Below, piece by piece: positions 13,933 through 21,063 of a stretch of 64,000 nucleotides of DNA (positions are counted from its first letter, which is position 1; every line of letters starts with the position of its first letter). The stretch lies in IMG/VR virus record IMGVR_UViG_3300009159_000063, positions 1 through 64,000 of that record, one strand, 5' to 3'. Made by a program: the position numbers and the translations under genes. The DNA comes from a virus. The notes under the pieces were generated by a model. The model was not told the origin of the DNA. It did no database searches and was given only the letters and a program-made list of their open reading frames with translations.

Positions 13933-15867
13933 TTAGTCTTCGCTTTTACAACCTCTTTTCTTTTTAAGTTCCGGTGGGAAATTAACAATAAAGAAGTCTT
14001 CGGTTGGTATCATGTATTTAAATAACTCTTTAGGTAGTCTATCAACATCAATACCAGAATCTAACACTGACACAAATGTCAGACAGTATAATGTTGATAA
14101 TGATTTTGGTAAAGTTTTAAGTTCCTTATTCCCGGTAACGTTTAGGAATGATAATACCCCACACTCACCAATAGATTCAGGTAAACTTTTTATTATGTTG
14201 TCAGCAACAAAGGTCTTTAAATTTTTAAATCTTGATATATTTGCTGGCACATCAAATGGTTTTACTTTATCTGATTTGTTTTCTAAGTTAATAAACTGAG
14301 TATCTTTAGGTAACATTTCGAATAAAGTTTCTAACCCAAACATCATAGCAAATTTGGCAACAGAATCATTAGGGAAAGAAATAGGTAAATATGACAGGTC
14401 AAGATTTTTCTTAGCCAATTGTTTTGCATATGAATTAATAAGTGCCTCATGGTAAGGAGCCATCTCATCACTCATAATTAAGGAAACATCCGCTTCACTT
14501 AATTTGTCAATATCTGTTAACAACAACGATTTTCTTTTCTTTGAAAGGTAATAATCCTTACTTTCTTTGTCACTTACTTTAAGCATTTCACCATTAATCT
14601 TACCATCCATACCAATGTATTTGTGTCTTAAGTATGGCGTAAAGTTTGCCCATATTTGATCACCATTACCAACAGTTGTTAAGTCAGGTGTTCTTAATTC
14701 TAACCATAATTCAACATTCTCTTCTGATCCTAATTCCTTTATCGCATCGTCTGTTGTTAAATTTTTTCTTTCAAAAGTCATCATCATACTTTGTTGTTCA
14801 CTTGAGTATGGATTAGGTTTGAAGTATTTTTCTTTTCCGTTTAGGTTTGGTATTTTTTGTACAATCTCACTAAAAGGCATAATCGTAGATCCTGCGAATC
14901 TACCTGAGTTAGTTCCATCCGCTAATCTAAATTGTGTGTTATTTCTCCAATCGTTATCAACTAAGATTACCACCGCATAATTAACATCACTTTCTTTTAA
15001 ATTTTTATTAATTACATAGTATAAAGTTAAATTCTGTCTTAATCTATAATTGTAATAATAGTTTGAGGATCCCTCCCAAGATGTACACCATCTTCTATCA
15101 GGAGCGAATTTTTTTCTAATATTAATACACTTATGTTTTTGATCAGGTGCAAATATTAATATAGTGTCATCCTCATATGTGACATCAACATCATTAACAT
15201 CAACTTCAGGCATTTTATATTCATCCTGCATAGGTAAAACGTCAACAACATGTTCAAACTCAATAAAAGTCATCATACCCGCCGGTTTAGTATTAATAGG
15301 GACCAAAGGATAGTTTGCAATATATCTATCAACCCTATTAACGACTTGTTCTATATTTTCTTGGGGATTTTCTTTAACCAACTTTTCAGTTAACTTTTCT
15401 TTCATAAAATTTTCAAAGTCTCTTCTTATTAAAGCAGAAAGTTCTATGGATGTCATAGTTAAAATGTCTTTTCTGAACTTCTTAGAATCCAAAGCTTTCA
15501 TTTCAAAAAATTTCTTAATGTTTAACTTTGTTAATCTTTTATCTGCTCCGGCATTTTTTTCCATGAAAGTCTTATAAATGTCATCAAAAGATTTTTTAGA
15601 CTTTTGACTCTCAGACTTGGAGTTTACAACATCTTTTAGTTTTTGATAGTCATAAGTAAAGATATCTCTCTCATTACCCTGTAAAGTACCTTTAAATCTT
15701 TCAAAATCAGATATTGTTTGTTTAATAACCTCAATCGAATCTTCTGTTTGGCCAGAAAATTTTCCAACAAGTTTTTTAACGGTAGATTCTGGATATTCAA
15801 GTAATAACCTATTTTTTTTATTCGTATTTTCTTTAACTATATTTGATAATAATTTAACAAGTTCCAT
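13933..15867 (-). CDS. Leader-bearing protein with leucine-rich repeats (644 aa)
   Basis: N-terminus MELVKLLSNIVKENTNKKNRLLLEYPES resembles the (L/I)xE-ended leaders. Residues about 30-190 are helical and basic. The centre has a distinctive block, DRRWCTSWEGSSNYYYNYRL then LYYVINKN (about 255-290), of a kind seen in other large-phage proteins, function unknown. The C-terminus (about 520-620) has leucine-rich-repeat-like units such as IKSLPESIGECGVLSFLNV and KTLPKSLSTLYCLTFV, a protein-binding fold. No catalytic motif. Inference: a large, possibly packaged protein that binds a host partner. ATATTTAT box 15 nt upstream. Confidence 0.65.
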   Translation of the reverse strand: MELVKLLSNIVKENTNKKNRLLLEYPESTVKKLVGKFSGQTEDSIEVIKQTISDFERFKGTLQGNERDIFTYDYQKLKDVVNSKSESQKSKKSFDDIYKTFMEKNAGADKRLTKLNIKKFFEMKALDSKKFRKDILTMTSIELSALIRRDFENFMKEKLTEKLVKENPQENIEQVVNRVDRYIANYPLVPINTKPAGMMTFIEFEHVVDVLPMQDEYKMPEVDVNDVDVTYEDDTILIFAPDQKHKCINIRKKFAPDRRWCTSWEGSSNYYYNYRLRQNLTLYYVINKNLKESDVNYAVVILVDNDWRNNTQFRLADGTNSGRFAGSTIMPFSEIVQKIPNLNGKEKYFKPNPYSSEQQSMMMTFERKNLTTDDAIKELGSEENVELWLELRTPDLTTVGNGDQIWANFTPYLRHKYIGMDGKINGEMLKVSDKESKDYYLSKKRKSLLLTDIDKLSEADVSLIMSDEMAPYHEALINSYAKQLAKKNLDLSYLPISFPNDSVAKFAMMFGLETLFEMLPKDTQFINLENKSDKVKPFDVPANISRFKNLKTFVADNIIKSLPESIGECGVLSFLNVTGNKELKTLPKSLSTLYCLTFVSVLDSGIDVDRLPKELFKYMIPTEDFFIVNFPPELKKKRGCKSED

Positions 15868-15882
15868 GATATTTTTTTATTA

Positions 15883-15890
15883 ATAAATAT
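15883..15890 (-). promoter_or_regulatory. ATATTTAT box of LRR-protein gene
   Basis: Exact octamer, 15 nt before the ATG at 15867. Confidence 0.5.
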
Positions 15891-15910
15891 TAGAATTATG
15901 AAAAAAAATC

Positions 15911-16756
15911 TTAATAGTTCATTATTAATATCTCTTCTCCCATATTTTGTTTTTTACCTTTTTTTGCTGCCGCGGCCTTTGCAAACTCCTTTGATTCCCA
16001 TCTGTATTCATTTTTAGGGAACCATTCGGATAATAAAGGGAAATCATAATACGATAAAGAAAACTTACCTTCAATGTTTTTCAACGTGTTTGCCAATCTT
16101 TCATGGTCTTGTCTATCAAAATCATGGTTAGAATAATAGTTTTCTGTTTTCCAATATGGTGGATCCAAATAAATGTATGTGGATGGTGAGTCATATTTTT
16201 TAATTACATCCGCAAAGTCCATATTTTCCACTTTTGTGATCTTAATAAAATGATCAATCCAATCAGGCTTTGATAGTTTATCTCTAAACGTCAAATACTT
16301 TGACTTGTACTTACCTTTAAGATCAATAAAAGAACTTGTTTCAGGTTTTGATCCACTAAATACTTGAGTTAAAACGTAAACATATTTTGCTGCAACTTCA
16401 TAATCGCCAGGTTTTACGCTGAAACCTTCATTAAATATTTCAGCTTGGAACCTGGTAAATTGTTCTTTATATAATGGTGGAGTTGTCACCTCACCAAATT
16501 TTTGACAATCAATTGAGTTTATTGCCTTCAATAACTCCGTTGGGTTTTGGATACACTTAAATAAGTTGTAGTTTAATGGGTTAAAGTCGTTGTAAACAAC
16601 TTTCTTTAGGTTGGGGAACTCTTTTAAGTCCATATTATAAAAACACCAAAACATTCCTCCAAACGTCTCAACATACGTTTCCATATTCTTATCATAGAAA
16701 GGGACGATCCACTTTCCTATTTTACTTTTTCCTCCGATATAACTTAACATATTCAA
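15911..16756 (-). CDS. dam: DNA adenine methyltransferase, Dam-like (D12 class)
   Basis: 281 residues. LSYIGGKSK (4-12) is motif X; ETFGG (30-34) is the AdoMet-binding motif I; YLDPPYW (196-202) is catalytic motif IV. Motif I before IV is the alpha class (Dam/T4 Dam/DpnIIA), which methylates N6 of adenine. The target sequence cannot be told (GATC would be typical). With the beta-class enzyme at 6115 the phage has two methyltransferases, consistent with protection against host restriction. Confidence 0.92.
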   Translation of the reverse strand: MNMLSYIGGKSKIGKWIVPFYDKNMETYVETFGGMFWCFYNMDLKEFPNLKKVVYNDFNPLNYNLFKCIQNPTELLKAINSIDCQKFGEVTTPPLYKEQFTRFQAEIFNEGFSVKPGDYEVAAKYVYVLTQVFSGSKPETSSFIDLKGKYKSKYLTFRDKLSKPDWIDHFIKITKVENMDFADVIKKYDSPSTYIYLDPPYWKTENYYSNHDFDRQDHERLANTLKNIEGKFSLSYYDFPLLSEWFPKNEYRWESKEFAKAAAAKKGKKQNMGEEILIMNY

Positions 16757-16807
16757 AAAATAATAAACTTATAGTAATTAATCAACAAGAAAAAAATATA
16801 AAAAAAC

Positions 16808-16839
16808 TTTGGTGGATAAATATAAAACAACTATATTTG
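16808..16839 (+). promoter_or_regulatory. Host-type promoter TTTG-N20-TATATTTG
   Basis: TTTG (16808-16811), 20-nt spacer, TATATTTG (16832-16839). It is the only host-type promoter seen on the plus strand. Transcription would start near 16845, about 25 nt before a small ORF. Confidence 0.75.
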
Positions 16840-16869
16840 TATTGTGGATGTGGTTAACCACTAAACAAA

Positions 16870-16968
16870 ATGGATGATTTGGTACACCATTTAAAAAACG
16901 CAAGTCGTGATGTCATCTTACGGTTATTAGAGACAGGTCAAAATACCTTCCTAACAGGAAAAATATAA
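16870..16968 (+). CDS. Mini-ORF in its own transcription unit (32 aa)
   Basis: A 32-codon ORF that fills the space between a strong host-type promoter and a strong terminator, on the strand opposite its upstream neighbour. MDDLVHHLKNASRDVILRLL... is predicted to form one amphipathic helix. Such a tiny, strongly expressed early peptide would suit a host-takeover factor. The transcript (about 150 nt) could also be a small regulatory RNA. No Shine-Dalgarno; A-rich before the ATG, as in Bacteroidetes. Confidence 0.55.
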   Translation: MDDLVHHLKNASRDVILRLLETGQNTFLTGKI

Positions 16969-16995
16969 AGAGGGGACTTTTGGTCCCCTTTTTTT
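16969..16995 (+). terminator. Rho-independent terminator
   Basis: GGGGAC-TTTTG-GTCCCC followed by TTTTTTTTT (16972-16995). Confidence 0.9.
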
Positions 16996-17003
16996 ATTTC
17001 ATT

Positions 17004-17011
17004 ATATTTAT
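17004..17011 (+). promoter_or_regulatory. ATATTTAT box
   Basis: Exact octamer, 5 nt before the ATG at 17017 and 8 nt after the preceding terminator. Confidence 0.55.
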
Positions 17012-17016
17012 TAATA

Positions 17017-17523
17017 ATGAAAACATTAAATGTTCTTAAAAATTTAATTTTAGAAAATAGAGGTAAGTACCATAGGTTATTTACTTCTCCTGAAGGAGTT
17101 AAATTTATTTCAACAACTCATCAAACAGAAGATAGAAAGAGTAATTTAAGTTATGATGAAATAAAAGACATAATTCTAACTGCGATTAGTTCCAATATTA
17201 ATATACATACACGAGTTGGTGTCCCTAACCTTATGATTTCAAAATTAATAAGAGACAAATATAGAAAAATACTTAATGAATTTTCATTAAACCCGGAAGA
17301 GAAAAAAATAAAATTTGTACACAAAAGAAATAATAATGAAGATGAGGAGGTTTTTGACTACATTGAATTTATCCTTGCTCGTGGCGAAGATAATACTTTT
17401 TTAGTGGTGTCAAGTACTTTTTCCGATAATGGTAATTATTTAAAACTTTACGGTAGAGATGTTGTCCAAGCAAGAAAAGTTATAATAGAAAAGTATTTTC
17501 ATTTAAGAACCGTGTTATTATAA
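17017..17523 (+). CDS. Leader-bearing hypothetical protein (168 aa)
   Basis: The N-terminus MKTLNVLKNLILENRGKYHR is a short amphipathic leader ending in ILE, like others here. The rest is basic alpha/beta with a C-terminal beta section (DNTFLVVSSTFSDNGNYLKL). That end resembles small nuclease/RelE-like folds in length and spacing only, and I do not assign it. It is followed after 7 nt by a small membrane protein gene. Confidence 0.6.
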   Translation: MKTLNVLKNLILENRGKYHRLFTSPEGVKFISTTHQTEDRKSNLSYDEIKDIILTAISSNINIHTRVGVPNLMISKLIRDKYRKILNEFSLNPEEKKIKFVHKRNNNEDEEVFDYIEFILARGEDNTFLVVSSTFSDNGNYLKLYGRDVVQARKVIIEKYFHLRTVLL

Positions 17524-17530
17524 TTAATTT

Positions 17531-17689
17531 ATGGAAAAGAAAGAAGCAACTAAAGTCACAGGATGTCGTAAATGTAATAAAGGACAAGAAAATTTACAAA
17601 TGTTTTTAGTAATCTCAGGTGGATTATTATTTTCTTTGGCAATTTACGGAGCCGTTAGATTGGTTCAAGACATCGTATCTTGGTTTTAA
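17531..17689 (+). CDS. Small membrane protein with CRKC (52 aa)
   Basis: 52 codons. A cytosolic N-terminus with GCRKCNKGQ (a CxxC pair) precedes one clear transmembrane helix (MFLVISGGLLFSLAIYGAV). It ends WF and overlaps the stop of the convergent dnaJ gene by 4 nt. One TM plus short tail would also suit a holin-like or inner-membrane regulatory role; no further evidence. Confidence 0.65.
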   Translation: MEKKEATKVTGCRKCNKGQENLQMFLVISGGLLFSLAIYGAVRLVQDIVSWF

Positions 17690-18609
17690 TCCCTATCATA
17701 TTTCAAATATGGTCTTATTAGCAGATCTCCTATAACAGTCTGTAATCTAAATCCTTTACTCTTAATTCTCAATGGTTTAGATGTATCCATATGTTTTGGG
17801 AAATTGACCGATATGTCCCCATCAGGGTGTGGAACTATAAAATTATCCTTGTTAATCTCTTCTAAATTAAAAAACTTATTATAAATTAAATGTTCCCCAA
17901 ATTTTTCAAATCCACTCTCATTTGTTAAACTAATTTTTAATAATAAATCCCCGTATATTCCATTACCATAATCGCCCATATCATTTAGTCTCAACATTTG
18001 TCCATCATCAATACCATGTGGTACTTTAACTTCAACTGACTTTACCTCATCTTTTGTACCAGATCCATGACAAGCATAACAAGCATTCGTTATAATTGTT
18101 CCAAATCCTCGACAAGAGTCACATGGAGATTGTACCATTTGTACGAACATTCCACTCCCCATTTGTTTCCAAGTAATCCCTTCTCCTTTACATGTTTCAC
18201 AAACTTTTTTATCACCACCAGTACCATTACAAGGATCACACTTTTCTTTTCTTTTATAATTTAACGAAACTTTTTCATTAGTGAAACTTTTTAAAACATC
18301 CACACTTAAGTTGATTACTCTTGATGGTTTTCTTTGTTGTCTAAATTGATTATTAAACATCTCATACATATCCGAAAATTGGTCGAACTTTGAATTGCCG
18401 AATGGGTTCTTTCTTTGGATGTCATATTCTCTACGTTTATTGTCATCCCCAATCACATCATAAGCACCAGATATTTTCTTAAACAATTCTTCATCCCCGC
18501 CTTTATCTGGGTGGTTTTCCTTTGCTAAACTTCTATAAGCCTTCTTAATTTCGTCTTGTGTTGCCGTCTCCTCAACGCCTAATATGTTATAATAATTTTC
18601 AGAGTTCAT
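17686..18609 (-). CDS. dnaJ: DnaJ-like co-chaperone
   Basis: 307 residues. J domain at 1-70 with HPD at 33-35, then a Phe/Gly-poor linker. The Cys-rich zinc domain follows with all four CxxCxGxG-type repeats (C124/127, 137/140, 163/166, 177/180). The C-terminal substrate-binding domain (about 185-305) is present but shorter than in E. coli DnaJ (376 aa). It stimulates Hsp70 ATPase. No DnaK is seen in the window, so it must work with the host one, perhaps for replication-complex remodelling or capsid folding. Confidence 0.93.
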   Translation of the reverse strand: MNSENYYNILGVEETATQDEIKKAYRSLAKENHPDKGGDEELFKKISGAYDVIGDDNKRREYDIQRKNPFGNSKFDQFSDMYEMFNNQFRQQRKPSRVINLSVDVLKSFTNEKVSLNYKRKEKCDPCNGTGGDKKVCETCKGEGITWKQMGSGMFVQMVQSPCDSCRGFGTIITNACYACHGSGTKDEVKSVEVKVPHGIDDGQMLRLNDMGDYGNGIYGDLLLKISLTNESGFEKFGEHLIYNKFFNLEEINKDNFIVPHPDGDISVNFPKHMDTSKPLRIKSKGFRLQTVIGDLLIRPYLKYDRD

Positions 18610-18653
18610 TTATTAATTTTTTGTTGTATTATTTGTAATATAGGATAAAAAAT

Positions 18654-19292
18654 ATGAAATATCTAATAGTCTTATTTAAAAATAAGAAAAGAAAAAAGAT
18701 TTTAAATAAATTTAAAACATTAGAGAGGGCAAACAAATATTTTAACGATACCCTTAAAACAAGTAACAATGTTTTATTTTCAAAATCATTCGAGAATGGT
18801 AAACCTTGTAAGTATGAGATTGGTTTTTTAGAATCAGGTTCAACAGACTTTAATTTATATTTTGTTAAAGACGAACTAGGAAGACAAATAAAAGTGGATA
18901 TTGATGATCCTGATTACCGTCTTACTAAGATTGTTGATTATAATATTGAAGAGTTACTATATGATGTTGATGAAAAGAATAAAATATCTTTCGGTGGTTT
19001 TATTAAAAAGTATCTAACAAGGTCAGGAATAAAACTAATATCTAAACTTAATAATAAAGTTGCAATACAAAATGATGATAAGGTAAATTTGGTTTCTTTA
19101 AAATCTATTGATGAATGCTCAAGATTTATAGATGTTCTTGAGGATTATTTAATAAAAAATGGTAGGTTGGATTGTATCTTGGTTAAGGATACCTCTAAAC
19201 AACAAAAAAAATACCTTTATACTATTTTAGAGTCTAAAGGTATTGATAAATCATTTCTTTATAGAAGGTTTACTACGTTTACTAGGGAATAG
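18654..19292 (+). CDS. Hypothetical protein (212 aa)
   Basis: Not recognised. MKYLIVLFKNKKRKKILNKF start is basic, followed by an alpha/beta region with ALNRANKYF-like helix (residues 24-34). The middle has FGGFIKKYLTRSGIKLISKL. C-terminus is a basic helix (YTILESKGIDKSFLYRRF). No leader of the (L/I)xE type and no catalytic motif. The 3' end overlaps a convergent gene by 42 nt. Confidence 0.6.
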   Translation: MKYLIVLFKNKKRKKILNKFKTLERANKYFNDTLKTSNNVLFSKSFENGKPCKYEIGFLESGSTDFNLYFVKDELGRQIKVDIDDPDYRLTKIVDYNIEELLYDVDEKNKISFGGFIKKYLTRSGIKLISKLNNKVAIQNDDKVNLVSLKSIDECSRFIDVLEDYLIKNGRLDCILVKDTSKQQKKYLYTILESKGIDKSFLYRRFTTFTRE

Positions 19293-19580
19293 TCTTTCCC
19301 AAAAACTTATTTTTTTCTTTTCAATAACTTCTTCTTCAATAACTTCTTCCTCGTAAATTTTATTATTGATAAAAACAATTTCTGTCCCTGAAATTTCAAC
19401 TTTAAATCTTAATCTATTACTATCAACTTTTCTAAAATTTTTTTGTACTTCTTTAAAATCTTCATTGTCTAATTCATACACCAAAATTGTTTTTCCTGAA
19501 GGAAAAATATTATTAGCGGCATCAGTAACAATAACTAATTTTTCTAAGATATCATTAATATTTTTTTCAGTTTCTCCCAT
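19251..19580 (-). CDS. Small hypothetical protein ending in KISFWERL motif (109 aa)
   Basis: Not recognised. N-terminal helix, beta strands (TILVYEL, RLRFKVEI, EIVFINNK), then a repeated acidic VIEEE VIE segment and a basic tail KKKISFWERLFPSKRSK. The tail matches the KLTLWEKLKKIL tail of the next protein. Last gene of a compact minus-strand set (19251-20492). Confidence 0.6.
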   Translation of the reverse strand: MGETEKNINDILEKLVIVTDAANNIFPSGKTILVYELDNEDFKEVQKNFRKVDSNRLRFKVEISGTEIVFINNKIYEEEVIEEEVIEKKKISFWERLFPSKRSKPSIKK

Positions 19581-19744
19581 AAAGTAAGTTTCTTAGGTTT
19601 TTTTGGTAATATATCCTCTTTTTTTAATTCTTTGATCTTATTGATAAAGTTATTTTTTTCAAAATTTAAATCTTTAGAGTCTCTTTCTATTTCATTTTTT
19701 AGCCAATCAATCTCAGCTTCCAATTTGCTTTTCTTCTTCATCAT
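19544..19744 (-). CDS. Small coiled-coil protein ending in KLTLWEKL motif (66 aa)
   Basis: Starts at MMKKKSKLEAEIDWLKNEIE; a coiled coil over most of its length, with a basic C-terminal motif KKLTLWEKLKKIL. Overlaps both neighbours (37 nt and 32 nt), unusual for this genome. It may be coupled to both. Confidence 0.5.
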   Translation of the reverse strand: MMKKKSKLEAEIDWLKNEIERDSKDLNFEKNNFINKIKELKKEDILPKKPKKLTLWEKLKKILMIS

Positions 19745-20129
19745 CTTCTAACTCAATTTTAGGTGATTTTATTTCAAATTTCAATCCTTGTAGGTCATTT
19801 AATTTTTGTTTTTCAAAAATATGTTTTAGTTCGTCTATCTTTTGTTGAAATAATTTATCTTTGTCTTCTCTCTCCTTATTGTAAGCAATTATATTTTTTA
19901 TATTAGTGATCTGATTATCAATTAATTGTTCATTAAATTCACTAACAAAAGAAAACAACCTTACGTTAGGGGTTTGGGTTTTACTTTCTAGTACGCTTTT
20001 TTCATCGACAAATTTTTTAGGTAATTTCCAAGTGTCTGGAAATTCTATGTCAAATGATAGATAATTTTTTAATTTTCTTACCGATTGTAAGTACGGAAAT
20101 AAGATATTAAATTCTTGGAACATGCTCAT
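19713..20129 (-). CDS. Hypothetical coiled-coil protein (138 aa)
   Basis: Not recognised. An N-terminal globular section (FQEFNILFPYLQSVRKL) is followed by a long charged helix with coiled-coil pattern (about 65-115), and an acidic end (ELEDDEEEKQ). Its start overlaps the membrane-protein stop by 4 nt (ATGA-type coupling). Confidence 0.6.
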   Translation of the reverse strand: MSMFQEFNILFPYLQSVRKLKNYLSFDIEFPDTWKLPKKFVDEKSVLESKTQTPNVRLFSFVSEFNEQLIDNQITNIKNIIAYNKEREDKDKLFQQKIDELKHIFEKQKLNDLQGLKFEIKSPKIELEDDEEEKQIGS

Positions 20130-20320
20130 TCGTTTGTTTGTATTAAAAATGTTATTATATAAGTTAAAGATAAACCATACAAAAATATTTCCCTACCACT
20201 TAAATCAATTGGTTTAGGATTACTATGTAGTAGGGAAATAACAAATTTTAGAAAAATTCTAAATATTGATAATATTGAAAATATAAATACAAAAAGATAT
20301 AATGTATTAATGTTTGTCAT
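20126..20320 (-). CDS. Small two-TM membrane protein (64 aa)
   Basis: Hydrophobic segments at about 5-30 (LYLFVFIFSILSIFRIFLKF) and 45-60 (FLYGLSLTYIITFLI). Short size and two helices could fit a holin, but its place between a histone-like gene and coiled-coil genes gives no support. One base separates it from the histone-like gene. Confidence 0.6.
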   Translation of the reverse strand: MTNINTLYLFVFIFSILSIFRIFLKFVISLLHSNPKPIDLSGREIFLYGLSLTYIITFLIQTNE

Positions 20321-20321
20321 A

Positions 20322-20492
20322 TTATACTTTTTTACTTTCTAAAATTTCACCTCTTAGTTGTTGCATTAAAGCCTTTAACTCCTGAGCCGATTTTCTTGCT
20401 CTTGTTCCCGCACTTTTATTACCCTCAAAAAATTTTGTGGTATCTACGCTAAGTTGTTCTGTTAAAACTTTGATTTTTTCAAGTGTTTCCAT
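20322..20492 (-). CDS. Histone H1-like protein
   Basis: 56 codons. The core NKSAGTRARKSAQELKALMQ (about 25-44) is the hallmark of the Bacteroidetes histone H1-like family, in which a GNKAAGTRARK-like segment bridges two helices. METLEKIKVLTEQLSV forms the first helix. These proteins bind DNA and compact chromosomes. Length matches the family (about 55-60). In a phage it may compact or shield viral DNA, or interfere with the host nucleoid. It heads a minus-strand run with three downstream genes spaced by 1 nt or overlapping. Confidence 0.85.
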   Translation of the reverse strand: METLEKIKVLTEQLSVDTTKFFEGNKSAGTRARKSAQELKALMQQLRGEILESKKV

Positions 20493-20552
20493 TTTTTATT
20501 ATTATATGTTTATTTAATATTAAAAATATCAATTTTAAGATCTTAGTAAATA

Positions 20553-21026
20553 TTAAACAGTTAAATTGTTATCTAATGATTTGTATATATTTAACATTAT
20601 GTCAAGATCTGATTGTGTGAAAGTTTTTTCTATGTTGAATATGTCATCAAAAAACTCCCCTATTGATTCTTTAATTTTTTTATCGTTTTGATTATAAAAG
20701 ATCTCTATAAAAAATAATACAAAGTATTCGTAGTGTTTTCCCTCGTTGGTAAAAAATATACCTTCTTTACCAAAATTATCTATTGTTTTATTCCAACACC
20801 ATTTAAAATGATTGACTATATCTTCTTCCGACATTTTTATTTTGGTTTCAGAATTATCTTCCTCCCCTAAAAATGTTTTTTTAATTAAATCATATAATGA
20901 ATATGAAAAATCATAATACAATTCTAATTTTTCCGGTAAGATATTGTTAATTTTAAACCAAGTATCAATATCTTCTTTATTGATAGGTTTAGAGATATAG
21001 TTAAAAAAATTATCCATAGAGTTCAT
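20553..21026 (-). CDS. Hypothetical protein (157 aa)
   Basis: Not recognised. Helical, Trp/Phe-rich: a conserved-looking block MSEEDIVNHFKWCWNKTIDNFGKEGIFF lies at about 67-94. No catalytic motif. Its start codon sits in the loop of a terminator hairpin (21010-21036), so expression may depend on the state of that hairpin. Confidence 0.6.
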   Translation of the reverse strand: MNSMDNFFNYISKPINKEDIDTWFKINNILPEKLELYYDFSYSLYDLIKKTFLGEEDNSETKIKMSEEDIVNHFKWCWNKTIDNFGKEGIFFTNEGKHYEYFVLFFIEIFYNQNDKKIKESIGEFFDDIFNIEKTFTQSDLDIMLNIYKSLDNNLTV

Positions 21027-21036
21027 CTATGGATAA
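21003..21036 (-). terminator. Terminator hairpin overlapping a start codon
   Basis: TTATCCATAG (21010-21019) pairs perfectly with CTATGGATAA (21027-21036), loop AGTTCAT. On the minus strand a run of seven T follows. The minus-strand loop contains the ATG of the gene at 20553-21026, so the hairpin both ends the preceding transcript and hides the next start codon. Confidence 0.65.
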
Positions 21037-21063
21037 TTATAGGTTATTATATTTTTATGTAAA

